Below are positions 33,843 to 43,747 of a stretch of 64,000 bases of DNA, one piece after another (positions within the stretch are counted from its first letter, which is position 1; each line of letters starts with the position of its first letter). The notes below the pieces were generated by a model. The model was given only the letters and a program-made list of their open reading frames with translations, did not search any database and was not told where the DNA came from. Source of the stretch: an uncultured Gemmataceae bacterium (GTDB taxonomy: Bacteria > Planctomycetota > Planctomycetia > Gemmatales > Gemmataceae); NCBI GenBank assembly GCA_937923405.1, contig CALDUY010000023.1, forward strand, positions 116,861 through 180,860, written 5' to 3'. The position numbers were made by a program, and so were the translations under genes.

Positions 33843-36800
33843 TCACCGAAAGCGAGCCGTACTCAACAGCAACACGGTGCCATCGCTCAAAGGAACGAGG
33901 AGGCGGTCAGGTTGGAACAGAACAGGGCTGGTCACCGGCGCGAGACTACCAGGTAAGTTATAGCCGCGACCACGCGGAGACAAATCGGTCAGACTTAAGC
34001 CAACTAGCCGCCCTGATTGATCCGCCACCACCAGCCATTCGCCGCACACCTGTGGTTCGCCGACGATGGGAGCGTCGTCTTGGGTATGGTACTCTTTGCC
34101 CGGCTGATTGCTAGCTGGATCAAGCCAAACCAACTTGGTTTGTCCAACCACGCAACCGATCCGCGGACCTTCGGGCGTCTGTCGTAGAAACGGCCCGGCG
34201 GTGATCTCTCCGCCCAGCGACCAACTACGCTGCACCGTGAGCGAGCCGTTGCCCTCAACTTGAACCAGAGCCAAGCCGCCACGCGAATCGCCTAGGACGA
34301 ATTCGGTCTGTCCTGGCAAAGCAACAGCGTGGACAATGCGATCCTTCCAGCGCAGGGTCGGTTCATCCTCGGCCCGGTTAGCAGGAAGTGGGGTGCTGTC
34401 TTTGCCAACCGGCCAGTCCCAGACCATCAAGCCCGAACCACCATCGCTGCTGACGAACCGCGATTCGCCCAACGGCACCAAGACACAACGAGCGTCCGCT
34501 CCGATGCGTTCCGCACGCCACAACGGCCCATCCTCCGTCGTCGGCTCCGCGGACATGGGTAAAGCTAAGCGCTTGATCAAACCGTCACTAGTGGGCAACA
34601 GCATCCGCTGCCCAAGGAGCAGAGGCGTTCCTGATAATTTTTCTCCTAATTGGAGTTTTTTATTCTCGACACGAAGCGTGCTTCCCGTACCAAGCACCTC
34701 ACGGACGAGCATCTCTTGCCCCTCGCCAGGAAAAGCCAAAACATACGCTGAGGTTCCCTCGGGATGCAGCAGCACTAAGGGATCCTCCTCGACGTTTTCC
34801 TCGACTCCCTCGGCGAGTTGTCTGCGACTGTCGAACAGCCAGCGAGTCTCGCGATTCACTGAGTAGAGGGTCGGATCCAGGACGAACAAGCCACCGGCCT
34901 GATCGAGCGCCAGCCAAAGCGGCGATTCGCCCTCGTTCGTCCTCAGTGGCACGGGAGTCGTGGCTGCGAGCAGGCCCAACTGTCGACGCCAATTCAGTTT
35001 TCCTGTTTTGCGGTCGATGCTGCTGACCCAAGTACAGGAGCGCCGCGAGGGCCGCGTGACCGTAATGAGTTGGCCGTTGATCGATTGCGTCGCATGCAGC
35101 GGAGAGCCGATGGGCAGCGGTTCCTTCCATACGTCCACGAGCCGCGGTCCTTGGGCAAAGCCCCAGGCTAGCCGCAAGCGCTGCAAGCGTTCGGCAGCGA
35201 GAACCCACAAATCATCGCCCTCGACGTGGGCCACTTCGGCTCGCCCTCGGCGTGCGCCACGAAAGCGGGCGGCTAGATCGTAACTCCCCTCGGGCAGCAG
35301 CGAGAATAACGGCTCATCGCGGTTGAACGGTTGACGAGTGCCGAATAGCCCCAAACGTCCAGCATCGGAGATCAAAATAATCTTTTCCGGATCGTGATAG
35401 GGGTTAAACCAGGTCCAACCAGCTAGGGTGGCAGGCGGAGAGAAAACACGCTCGGCAGCGCGCCCATCGATGATCGGCAGATCGAACACACGCAGCCGCA
35501 CTCCGTCTAGTCCAGTGGCCTGATTCAGAATCAGCCGTCCGGGCGTTTCCTCGTCCAGAGCGGGTAAGATGATCGGTTCGCCCCGCAGCGAACCAGCGGG
35601 ATGCCCGGAATACAGGATGCGTTCACAGCGTCGTTTGGCCACGTCCAAAATGTAGACACAATGATCGTCGGCGGGGAAGTAGACACGACTGCTGTTGGGT
35701 TCGGCGACTCCTCCCAGGGTCAAGCGTTGTCCGAGATTGTAGGTGCCCAGCAAGCGGCCCTGACTCAATTCGATCTCGTGGACCTCGCCGGTGTAGGTGG
35801 CCAGATAAGCTCGCCGCTCGGCAACGACGGGTCGCCCCAGCACTGGCGCGGGCAACAAGTAGCTCCACTCGACCCCGCCGCGCACGTTCAGCGCCGTCAG
35901 CGTGTTGGTGTCCGACGACAGCACCAGCAGCAGGTCTTTCTGGGCGACCCGCTGCGGCACCAGCACGGGCAGTGTTGTGGTGTCGATGCCCACACGCCGT
36001 GTCCAGCGGACCTTGCCAGTGGCCCGATCCAGGGCATAAAGCACGCCGCGCACCAGAGCCAGTGCGGGGATCTCGTCGGGATTGCTCAGCGACGAAGGCT
36101 TCCCCTCAGCGGGCACCACCACCGGATCGAAGGCTAACGATGGCTCATCGAGTTGTCCGCCACCTGCTCGACTAGGGCCATCCTCCCCAGCGCTAGCGGT
36201 CGAGTAACGCACACTCTTGAGATGCTTGTCGTACAATTCCTGCAACAGCTTTCGCGTCTCTTCGGAGTCCCCTACGTCGGGATAGGTCGGGCGAATCTCT
36301 CGTAGGTAGTTTTCCACCGCCTGAATAGCGGCGTAGCCCGACTTGCTCTGAGCCAAGTCTTCCAGCCGTTTCATCGCCAACAGCTTGGCCCGCAATTGGT
36401 CCAGTGAACGCCGCAGGTCGGCAAAGGCTTCGTCGACTTTACTCCACTGAGGTGCGGGATCGGTCCTGGGGCGACGCACTTTCCGCAGCGACTCGATGAT
36501 CGGCTTAGCCTTGTCCTGTAAGGCAAACGCTTCCTCGCCGTTGACCAGATCATTGCTGGCCTGTTTGGCGAAGCCGGCCACGCGATCGAGAAGAGCCTCG
36601 GCGAAACGGGCTACATCTTTTTCCAGAAACGGATCCTTCTGCCGCTCTTTGACAAATTGCCCAGCATGATCGAGTACTTGAGCCAGTTCATCGTCCGAGT
36701 CGGCGAGGCGCTGCCGAAGCTGGGCCAACTCCTCGCGGTAACGGTAGAAGCCCACTTCGTCACTGTCGGAATAATCCTCGGCCAACCGATGATACAGTTT

Positions 36801-37616
36801 CTCCGCCTGGGCGAACTGACCGTTGTCGAAGTAGTCGGCGGCTTCCTGAGCCAGCTTCTCCTGGGTTTCGCGTGTGGCCGCCCAAATCAACGTCAAGCCG
36901 ACGGCCAATCCGGCAACCGTGAGAAACAACAATGGCACTATTGCCCACTTTAGCCATCGGGTTCGTGGCTTAAGATGCAACTCGTAGTCCGAGTGTCTCT
37001 CCACGGGAAGCGTCTCGGTGATGGCTTCGTGAGACACCGAGTCCGGCTCTGATTCGGCTTGCCCTTTGGGTTTGCCCCGAACTGGCGGAGCATCCCCGTT
37101 GCCAGGTTCCAAGACATGCGGGTCGTCAACCACTGGAGGACGCTCTCGGCGTGGGGGGGGAGTGGGGCGCGGCGATTCATCGGGTTGCTTAACGGGGGCA
37201 GTCGACTTGCGGCGGACCGGTGGCGGTGAGGTCCAGCCCGCCACGGGATTTTCCTCGACGGGAACAGCTTCGATCGGCTCTTCCTCGTTGGGATCCACGA
37301 CTTCCAGGGGAATTACTTCGGAATGATCGACCTGGACCGGCAATAGCTCCAAGGTGTCGGTCACATGAGTCGATTTTGGTTCGTCGTCCAGTGGAAGCAA
37401 GGGGATGAGATCCCCCACCGAGCCGGACTGTTGTTTTTGAGCCGCGGGTGGATCGTCGATCAGGAACAGTTTGCCACAGCTGGGCCGAAGACACCGCATC
37501 GGCTTGCCGCGCAAACTATCCTGCACATTATAGGTTTCACCACAGCGGGGGCAAACAACGGAGATCAGCACAGGGCATTCCCCACAGCCTAGACAGGATT
37601 CGGCGACAAAGTCCAT
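33843..37616 (-). CDS. Large zinc-ribbon/PQQ-like beta-propeller membrane protein
   Basis: A protein of about 1257 residues. It opens with Cys-rich pairs (CLGCGEC, then CPRCGETY and CLRPSCGK), a zinc-ribbon region like those at the start of many planctomycete proteins. A Pro-rich acidic linker, one membrane helix (WAIVPLLFLTVAGLAVGLTL, about 230-250) and a helical TPR-like region (about 255-450) follow. The remaining 750 residues contain PQQ/quinoprotein-type repeats (ALDRATGKVRWTRRVG, IDRKTGKLNWRRQLG). Orientation puts the propeller outside the cytoplasm. Function unknown; perhaps a scaffold or sensor. The ATG at 37616 is favoured over 37637. Confidence 0.75.
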   Translation of the reverse strand: MDFVAESCLGCGECPVLISVVCPRCGETYNVQDSLRGKPMRCLRPSCGKLFLIDDPPAAQKQQSGSVGDLIPLLPLDDEPKSTHVTDTLELLPVQVDHSEVIPLEVVDPNEEEPIEAVPVEENPVAGWTSPPPVRRKSTAPVKQPDESPRPTPPPRRERPPVVDDPHVLEPGNGDAPPVRGKPKGQAESEPDSVSHEAITETLPVERHSDYELHLKPRTRWLKWAIVPLLFLTVAGLAVGLTLIWAATRETQEKLAQEAADYFDNGQFAQAEKLYHRLAEDYSDSDEVGFYRYREELAQLRQRLADSDDELAQVLDHAGQFVKERQKDPFLEKDVARFAEALLDRVAGFAKQASNDLVNGEEAFALQDKAKPIIESLRKVRRPRTDPAPQWSKVDEAFADLRRSLDQLRAKLLAMKRLEDLAQSKSGYAAIQAVENYLREIRPTYPDVGDSEETRKLLQELYDKHLKSVRYSTASAGEDGPSRAGGGQLDEPSLAFDPVVVPAEGKPSSLSNPDEIPALALVRGVLYALDRATGKVRWTRRVGIDTTTLPVLVPQRVAQKDLLLVLSSDTNTLTALNVRGGVEWSYLLPAPVLGRPVVAERRAYLATYTGEVHEIELSQGRLLGTYNLGQRLTLGGVAEPNSSRVYFPADDHCVYILDVAKRRCERILYSGHPAGSLRGEPIILPALDEETPGRLILNQATGLDGVRLRVFDLPIIDGRAAERVFSPPATLAGWTWFNPYHDPEKIILISDAGRLGLFGTRQPFNRDEPLFSLLPEGSYDLAARFRGARRGRAEVAHVEGDDLWVLAAERLQRLRLAWGFAQGPRLVDVWKEPLPIGSPLHATQSINGQLITVTRPSRRSCTWVSSIDRKTGKLNWRRQLGLLAATTPVPLRTNEGESPLWLALDQAGGLFVLDPTLYSVNRETRWLFDSRRQLAEGVEENVEEDPLVLLHPEGTSAYVLAFPGEGQEMLVREVLGTGSTLRVENKKLQLGEKLSGTPLLLGQRMLLPTSDGLIKRLALPMSAEPTTEDGPLWRAERIGADARCVLVPLGESRFVSSDGGSGLMVWDWPVGKDSTPLPANRAEDEPTLRWKDRIVHAVALPGQTEFVLGDSRGGLALVQVEGNGSLTVQRSWSLGGEITAGPFLRQTPEGPRIGCVVGQTKLVWLDPASNQPGKEYHTQDDAPIVGEPQVCGEWLVVADQSGRLVGLSLTDLSPRGRGYNLPGSLAPVTSPVLFQPDRLLVPLSDGTVLLLSTARFR

Positions 37617-37650
37617 CTTACGCGGACGGCGAGACAAGCGGAAGCGCGGC

Positions 37651-38472
37651 TTAGCTGCGCAGTCCGACCTGCCGCATTAGTTTGTCCGTCTGGGTGTACG
37701 CCTCGCGCACCCAGTCAACGATCTTGTCCGGCTCGGGCGAATACTCCAGTTCAATGCTGATGGCACCGTCGATGCCCAGAGCCTTAATCTCTTGAAGATA
37801 CGGCACGAAGTCGACGACCCCGCGTCCGGGCGGTAGGTCGCCATGCACCTTGCCATCACAATCACTGAGGTGAACGTGAGTGGCTCGTTGGTGAAGACGC
37901 TTTAATTCCTGAGGAGCCACTTTGGACAATTGAAGATGGGAAATATCGATATTAGCCTTCACAGCGGGATGGCCAACGTCGTCGAGAAAGCGTACCATCG
38001 ATTCGACATTATTGATTAACGAGAGCTGAAATGGTTCTAATTCCAACGCGATCTCCAGTCCGAGCGAGCCGGCATACTCGCCGAGTCGGCGGACATTGTC
38101 GACGCCGGTCTTCCACTGCTCTGCCGGTGGAATGACTTGGCGTTCCCAGATGTACTCGCCCAGAACGAGTAACAGATTACGTGCCTCCAGTTCATAGGCC
38201 AGGTCGAGATACTTCTTGCAGCGATCGAGATGAAACCGCTGCACCGACGGGTTGAAATCGATCAGTCCAACGGCGACACAGGCTAGACTGATGATAGGCA
38301 ACTGCTGCTTTTGGCACTCCTGGCGCAGCAGTCGACGTTCTCGTGCGTCGATGTCGAGCGGATCGGTGAACAGATCGATGCAGTCGAAACCGATCTCGCG
38401 GGTCATGCGGATGCCAAACGCCGTGTCGCGTCCCGCCTGCGCCCAGGCGGAGTTAATCAGACCTAGTTTCAT
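37651..38472 (-). CDS. Sugar phosphate isomerase/epimerase-like TIM-barrel protein
   Basis: A 273-residue cytoplasmic TIM barrel of the xylose isomerase-like (AP endonuclease 2) superfamily. Metal-site strands are visible in ALELEPFQLS, KANIDISHLQL, THVHLSDCDGKVHGDLPPG and AISIELEYS, with Glu, Asp, His and Glu ligands. Substrate cannot be told. GGAGGAG lies before the ATG. It is 35 bases before the propeller-protein gene in the same direction and just after the agmatine deiminase gene, so the three could be co-transcribed. Confidence 0.85.
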   Translation of the reverse strand: MKLGLINSAWAQAGRDTAFGIRMTREIGFDCIDLFTDPLDIDARERRLLRQECQKQQLPIISLACVAVGLIDFNPSVQRFHLDRCKKYLDLAYELEARNLLLVLGEYIWERQVIPPAEQWKTGVDNVRRLGEYAGSLGLEIALELEPFQLSLINNVESMVRFLDDVGHPAVKANIDISHLQLSKVAPQELKRLHQRATHVHLSDCDGKVHGDLPPGRGVVDFVPYLQEIKALGIDGAISIELEYSPEPDKIVDWVREAYTQTDKLMRQVGLRS

Positions 38473-38506
38473 GGTTGCTGCTCCTCCAGAAGAATCAATG
38501 TGTTGT

Positions 38507-39565
38507 TCAAACTGCTGGCTCCTGCTGGGTCAAGCAGTGTAGTGCCCCCAGTCCCCAGATGAGGTCGCCGGCGTGGATGCCGACCACCTCGCGACTGGGA
38601 AAGACGCGCGCCAGAATGTCCAGCGCCAGACGGTCGTGAGGATCGTTGAAAGTCGGCACTAGCACCACGCGATTGGCGATATAAAAGTTCGCGTAACTCG
38701 CTGGTAGGCGTTGACCATCGAAGCTCAGTGGATTTGGCATTGGCAAAGAAATCACTTCCTCCAATTGTGGCATCGCTCGTAATCGTTCGAGGTTCTCCCG
38801 AAGTGGTTCATAATTCGCATCGTTTTTGTCGCTCTCCACCACGGTGACCACTCGACGCGGAGCGATGAAGCGCGCCAGATCATCAACGTGGCCATGGGTG
38901 TCGTCGCCGACGATGCCCCGATTCAGCCAGAGAATTTCTCCAACGCCAAAATAGTCGCGCAGCACCTGCTCGAGTTGCTCGCGTGACAGTCCTGGATTGC
39001 GGGCTTGGATCGGTGAAAGCAGACATTCCTCGGTCGTCAACAGTAGCCCCGTGCCGTCGACGTCGATGCTGCCGCCTTCAAGCACGATGCGGCGTTCGCC
39101 CAGGCTCGGCTGCCAGCGCGGCAGGTCGAGGTACTCGGCCATGCGTTGGGGCAGGGCGTCGTCGTGTTGCCAATTGTCGTACTTGGCCCAGGCGTTGAAC
39201 CGCCAGTCCAGAGCGGCGCGCTTTCCCCGAGGATGAGTCAAAAGGATGGCTCCAGAGTCGCGCGTCCAGACTCGATCGGTCGGAAAAGAGAGAAAATCGA
39301 TCTGGGAAAGATCCACCTCGGCTCGTCGAAGCATCTCCCGGGCCTGGCCAGCCAGTTCGGCCTCGGCCACGATTCGTACTCGTTCACTGCGGTGCAGGTG
39401 TCGTACAATCTCGACGTAGACCCAAGGGATCGGCTCGAAGCGATCGGGCCAGTCGTCGCGCTGATGCGGCCAGGCAATCCAGGTGGCGGCGTGCGGCAGC
39501 CACTCAGCGGGCATTCGATAGCCCAACTGGCGCGGCGTGGGATGGTTGGGCAAGAGTACGGCCAT
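38507..39565 (-). CDS. aguA: Agmatine deiminase / peptidyl-arginine deiminase family protein
   Basis: A 352-residue enzyme that would hydrolyse agmatine to N-carbamoylputrescine, for polyamine synthesis or arginine use. Family marks are MPAEWLPHAATWIAWPH at the start, VWTRDSGAI, EGGSIDVDGTG, DDTHGHVDDLARF and a C-terminal GLGALHCLTQQ, with the catalytic Asp, Glu, His and Cys all present. The ATG at 39565 has a strong GGGGAGG; the open frame to 39646 is unsupported. It is divergent from the YheT-like hydrolase with 39 bases between the starts. Confidence 0.9.
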   Translation of the reverse strand: MAVLLPNHPTPRQLGYRMPAEWLPHAATWIAWPHQRDDWPDRFEPIPWVYVEIVRHLHRSERVRIVAEAELAGQAREMLRRAEVDLSQIDFLSFPTDRVWTRDSGAILLTHPRGKRAALDWRFNAWAKYDNWQHDDALPQRMAEYLDLPRWQPSLGERRIVLEGGSIDVDGTGLLLTTEECLLSPIQARNPGLSREQLEQVLRDYFGVGEILWLNRGIVGDDTHGHVDDLARFIAPRRVVTVVESDKNDANYEPLRENLERLRAMPQLEEVISLPMPNPLSFDGQRLPASYANFYIANRVVLVPTFNDPHDRLALDILARVFPSREVVGIHAGDLIWGLGALHCLTQQEPAV

Positions 39566-39604
39566 GATCGGTTCCTCCCCGGAGTTGCAGATAGGATAGC
39601 GAAG

Positions 39605-40561
39605 ATGAGCGAGTTTCGTCCGCATCCCTGGCTGAGGAATCCGCACCTGCAGACCGTGCTAGGAGCGTTCCTACCAGGCAAGTTTTGTCCGCCGCCGCAA
39701 CGCCGACTGCGTGTGGAATTGGGCGATGGCGACGCGCTGTTGCTGCATGAGAATAGGCCACGGCATTGGCAGCCGGGCCAGCCGATGACGCTGTTGGTGC
39801 ATGGCCTGACAGGATGCCATGCCTCGACCCATATTAGCCGCATGGCCGAGTCGTTGCTGGCACTGGGAGTGCGAACGTTTCGCATCGATCTGCGCGGCGC
39901 GGGAGCGGGATTGGCTCTGGCCCGGCAGACCTACCACGCCGGCCGTTCCCACGATCTGCGCTGTGCCATCCGAGTGATGCACGCCGAATCACCGACTTCA
40001 CCGATCTGGATCATCGCCGTTTCGCTGGGAGCGAACATGGCCCTGAAGCTGGCCGCCGAAGCCGCCACGGATCCGCTCCCGGGACTACAGCGCGTGGCCG
40101 TAATCAATCCGCCGATCGATCTGGCTCGCTGTGCCCAGCTCATCATGCTGCCAAAGAATCGGTTGTACGAACGGCGATTCACCCGCGACCTGGTCCGGGA
40201 CGCGCTACGCCGCCAGCGGCTCTTTCCGGACTTGCCGCCGGTGAACTTTCCCCGTGATCTGACGTTGATTGGCTTCGATGATCTCTACACCGCACCGCGC
40301 AACGGCTTCCGCGATGCCGCCGACTACTACCGCCGAGCCTCGTCGTTTCCACTGCTCGGACAAATCAAACTGCCCACACTGATGGTGACGGCGCGGGATG
40401 ACCCGTTTATTGCCATCGAGCCGTTTGAAGAGCTGAAATGTCCACCGAACCTGATCCTAGAGATCCAGCCGTTCGGTGGACACGTTGGGTTTGTCAGTTG
40501 GGAAGGCGGCATCGTCCGTTGGGCCGAACGCCGCGTGGTCCACTGGCTCGTCGCTCAATGA
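39605..40561 (+). CDS. YheT-family alpha/beta hydrolase
   Basis: A 318-residue hydrolase. The N-terminal WLRNPHLQTVLG is the hallmark of the YheT (UPF0017) branch of alpha/beta hydrolases. The oxyanion region is LLVHGLTGCHAS, the nucleophile elbow is AVSLGANMALK (Ser) and the charge relay Asp and His lie in ARDDPF and FGGHVGFVSW. Substrate unknown; carboxylester hydrolase is likely. The ATG at 39605 is the family start, although the frame is open for 150 codons upstream. It overlaps the convergent protease gene by seven bases. Confidence 0.88.
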   Translation: MSEFRPHPWLRNPHLQTVLGAFLPGKFCPPPQRRLRVELGDGDALLLHENRPRHWQPGQPMTLLVHGLTGCHASTHISRMAESLLALGVRTFRIDLRGAGAGLALARQTYHAGRSHDLRCAIRVMHAESPTSPIWIIAVSLGANMALKLAAEAATDPLPGLQRVAVINPPIDLARCAQLIMLPKNRLYERRFTRDLVRDALRRQRLFPDLPPVNFPRDLTLIGFDDLYTAPRNGFRDAADYYRRASSFPLLGQIKLPTLMVTARDDPFIAIEPFEELKCPPNLILEIQPFGGHVGFVSWEGGIVRWAERRVVHWLVAQ

Positions 40562-42402
40562 TACTCGTAGCCGACCTGGAAGGCGATGCGTCCGTCGGCC
40601 AACTTGGTAATATTGGTGATGTACACCGGGAAGCCGCCACCCTTGAGCGACTTACTCGACGGCGTGGTGTGTGGCGTGAAGGCCGTGTTCGACCCCGACG
40701 GATAAGGGATCGAGCCAAGGAACGTCTGTGGTCCCGATGGCCCAGCGATGCCGTGCGATTCCTCCAGGATGGGTCGGCCATTCAGCACGCGCCAGATCAA
40801 CAATCCCTCAGCGGGCAAGTCCCGATCGAAGCCGATGCGTCGGCGATTCTCCAGTAGCAGATACTCGCTGCCGTCCGCCCGCAGCGGAATCTTGACACAC
40901 TCGATGCTAGTGCCGTTCACCGGACCCAGGACGATCTTCTGCTGCACACGCGGGTCAATCTCGACGGGTTTGAGCCAACCCAGCTGCTCCTTACACCAAG
41001 CAGAGAAGTGCAACGGCTTGCCATCGCGTCCGTGGCCGGTCGACATGGTGCACCAGACACCTAGCCCCTCCTCGCCGGGCACCTCGGGCCGAGCATACAA
41101 GTCGGGCATGCCGAGCATGTGGCCGAACTCGTGAGTAATGACACTGATCGATGCCAAAGTCGAGCCGCCCTCAGGACAGATGAAATAACTCCAGCGTTTG
41201 CCGTTGTGATTCAGACTGGCTCGGTGTGGCCAGTACAACCCTCCGCGTCGTGTCTGGAAGCGAGCGCCTGCATAAAGGAAATAGATGCCGTCATAGCCAT
41301 CCAGTGCATCCTTACCGTCGCGGGCCAGCAGTTTGTCCATCGCCTCGGTCAGCAGCGCGGTGCGGTTGGTGTCATTGGCATACTCGGCCCGTTTCCGCTT
41401 CACCTCGACCCAGTCGAAAAACTTGCCGGTTACGCGGAACTGACCGTTGGACTGTTCGAGATAATAGTCGTTCATACTGCCGTAGACCGTCTGTCCGGTC
41501 ACGTTCTTCTTGTTGACGTAGGTGCCGGTGCTGAAGAGCGATTCTTCCCAGTCGGACGGCTTGATCTTAGGGTTGTGCTTTTGGTCGGGATACTCGATGG
41601 CGATGACGGCAAGCTTGAACACCGGCTTACGGAAGACGCGCGGGGCGCGATCGTCCCAGCCCTTGGCCTTGCCGGTTCCCTTGCCGCGATTGGCGTTGCG
41701 GTCAACGGCCAGAATCGCCTTGGTCTCAAACGTGGTATCGCCACGTTTCACCGTCAGCTTTACCTCGTCGCCGGAGCGTTTGCCTGCCAGACTGTCGGTG
41801 TAAGTTCTTCCAGCGAGCTTCTCGTCGTCGATGGCCGTGATGATATCGCCGACCTTGAGGTTGGCCTTGTCGGCAGGCATGCCCGAGGTGATGCTCGTCA
41901 ATCGGATACCTTCGGGAACCTCTTCGACATTGACGCCCAGAACCACTCGCTCGCCGGGAGTCAAGGGGCGACTCACTGGAGCCAGAACCACTTCCTTTTC
42001 CTGCTGAGCGCCTTGCCGTTCCAGCACCAGCGCGATTTTCTTCCCTGGTCCTTTGTCACGGATAATCTCGCCCAGCGTCGTCGTGTCCTTGGGTGTCACC
42101 CCGTCCACCTTGACGAGGACGTCGCCAACTGCCAGGCCCGATCGTGCGGCTGGAGAGTTAGGATCCAGAGCGGCGATGACGAAGCGATCCCCCTGTGGCT
42201 CGACGGTAATCCCCAGATAGCCCGGTTGTGGGGGTTGTGGCGAAGGAGCGGCCATCGCCAGGCGAGCGCGGATCACGTTGTGAACTGTGCGATAATCCTT
42301 AAACTCCTCGGGCAAGGGCACCGGCTTGGGCGTCGGAGCCGCAGCTTGCAGCGTCGTCACCACGACGAACAACATCAACGGGATCCAGCGAACCATCCTC
42401 AT
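40555..42402 (-). CDS. Secreted PDZ-domain zinc metalloprotease (M6-like)
   Basis: A 615-residue exported protein with a signal peptide, two PDZ domains (YLGITVEPQGDRFVIAAL at about 60-150 and VVLGVNVEEVPEGI at about 155-235) and a metalloprotease domain with HEFGHMLGMPD near residue 430, the HExxHxxGxxD motif of the M6/immune-inhibitor-A clan. The combination of N-terminal PDZ domains with M6 protease is unusual; PDZ domains usually follow the protease. The ATG at 42402 has GGAGGCG upstream. Role perhaps in extracellular protein turnover. Confidence 0.88.
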   Translation of the reverse strand: MRMVRWIPLMLFVVVTTLQAAAPTPKPVPLPEEFKDYRTVHNVIRARLAMAAPSPQPPQPGYLGITVEPQGDRFVIAALDPNSPAARSGLAVGDVLVKVDGVTPKDTTTLGEIIRDKGPGKKIALVLERQGAQQEKEVVLAPVSRPLTPGERVVLGVNVEEVPEGIRLTSITSGMPADKANLKVGDIITAIDDEKLAGRTYTDSLAGKRSGDEVKLTVKRGDTTFETKAILAVDRNANRGKGTGKAKGWDDRAPRVFRKPVFKLAVIAIEYPDQKHNPKIKPSDWEESLFSTGTYVNKKNVTGQTVYGSMNDYYLEQSNGQFRVTGKFFDWVEVKRKRAEYANDTNRTALLTEAMDKLLARDGKDALDGYDGIYFLYAGARFQTRRGGLYWPHRASLNHNGKRWSYFICPEGGSTLASISVITHEFGHMLGMPDLYARPEVPGEEGLGVWCTMSTGHGRDGKPLHFSAWCKEQLGWLKPVEIDPRVQQKIVLGPVNGTSIECVKIPLRADGSEYLLLENRRRIGFDRDLPAEGLLIWRVLNGRPILEESHGIAGPSGPQTFLGSIPYPSGSNTAFTPHTTPSSKSLKGGGFPVYITNITKLADGRIAFQVGYEYH

Positions 42403-42554
42403 GGAAGCGCCTCCAGGTTGTATGGATGAAGAAGTAGTGAGTATTCTAACCCCGCGACGGGGCTGAAGTCCCTGGAAATCGGCCCACGACAGACATCTTT
42501 TCGCCGCTTCGCGCGTGTGCTAACGATGAGGGGATTTACGAAACCCTTTCACGA

Positions 42555-43688
42555 TCAGCGAGATGGAACAACGATTCGGTCCAGAAAAGCTGCGTTGCTC
42601 TCCGTGGTAGCCAACTTGTTGACGAGCGACTCCATCGCCTGCACCGTATCCATCTGAACCAGAGTACGCCGCAACAGAGTGACTCGTTGCAGCACATCTG
42701 GGGCCAGCAATCGCTCCTCTTTGCGAGTGCCGGACTGGGCAATATCGATGGCCGGATAGATGCGCCGATCGGCCAGCTTGCGATCGAGGACCAGTTCCAT
42801 GTTGCCAGTCCCTTTGAACTCCTGAAAGATCAACTCATCCATCCGCGACCCCGTCTCGATCAACGCCGTGCCCAGCACGGTTAACGAACCGCCTTCCTCG
42901 AAAACGCGCGCCGAACCGAACAGCCGCTTGGGTACTTCCATCGCGCGGACATCGACCCCGCCCGACATGGTGCGTCCGCCGCCCGGAGTATTGCGGTTGT
43001 AGGCACGGGCCAGTCGCGTCAAACTATCGAGTAGCACGAACACCTCGCGCCCCTGTTCGGCCAACCGCTTCGCTCGTTCGACCACCAACTCCGCTGTCCG
43101 CGTGTGACTGTTACTGTCGCGATCGTTACTCGAAGCGATGACCTGCACTTGCGATTGATCGCGGAACAGTCGGCGGAGTTCGGTCACTTCCTCGGGACGT
43201 TCATCGATCAACAGCAGAATCAATTCCATCTCGGGATGGTTGGTGGCGACCGCCGAGGCCACATGTTGCAACAGAATCGTCTTGCCGGTTCGTGGAGGAG
43301 CCACGATCAGCCCGCGTGTTCCTTTGCCGATGGGCGTCAGTAGATCCATCACACGCGTGGTCAACGGCTGCTTGGCCGTCTCCAGAGTCAGCTGAACATG
43401 CGGATCAACCGGAGTGAGTTCCTCGAAGGAACGCGGTACGAATGCTTCGACCGGACGTCCTTCGATGGCTTCGACGCGCACTAGACGCGGCCCTGAGCCG
43501 GCGCGTGGCGGCTCTATCGGACCAGCCAGATGGATCCCTTCACGCAGCCGATGTTTACTGATGAGAGGAGCGGCTACATAGGCATCGCCTGGTGTTGCCT
43601 GAAAGTTGCGTATCGCGGCACGCAAAAAACCAAATCCTCGCGGATGCATTTCCAGAACGCCCTCGGCGCTCGGCATCGGTGAGTTCAT
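42555..43688 (-). CDS. rho: Transcription termination factor Rho
   Basis: A 377-residue RNA-dependent helicase. RNA-binding cold-shock-like domain has GVLEMHPRGFGFLR, the P-loop is APPRTGKTILLQ, Walker B is ELILLLIDERPEEV and the Q/R loops follow (SNDRDSN, TPGGGRTMSGGVD). The usual N-terminal helical domain (about 45 residues) is absent, so the protein is shorter than the common length of about 420. A GTG at 43730 would add only 14 residues. The thyX gene ends just upstream, so the two may be co-transcribed. Confidence 0.93.
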   Translation of the reverse strand: MNSPMPSAEGVLEMHPRGFGFLRAAIRNFQATPGDAYVAAPLISKHRLREGIHLAGPIEPPRAGSGPRLVRVEAIEGRPVEAFVPRSFEELTPVDPHVQLTLETAKQPLTTRVMDLLTPIGKGTRGLIVAPPRTGKTILLQHVASAVATNHPEMELILLLIDERPEEVTELRRLFRDQSQVQVIASSNDRDSNSHTRTAELVVERAKRLAEQGREVFVLLDSLTRLARAYNRNTPGGGRTMSGGVDVRAMEVPKRLFGSARVFEEGGSLTVLGTALIETGSRMDELIFQEFKGTGNMELVLDRKLADRRIYPAIDIAQSGTRKEERLLAPDVLQRVTLLRRTLVQMDTVQAMESLVNKLATTESNAAFLDRIVVPSR

Positions 43689-43747
43689 ACGTTCTTCTCG
43701 GAGGGCGTCGTAGGGTGGCGATCCATTCACTGATTCGACGGACGGTG

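Noticed and set aside
41119..42429. Plus-strand open frame of 436 codons
   Set aside because: Antisense to the PDZ-M6 protease whose motifs are clear; no motif or start site of its own.
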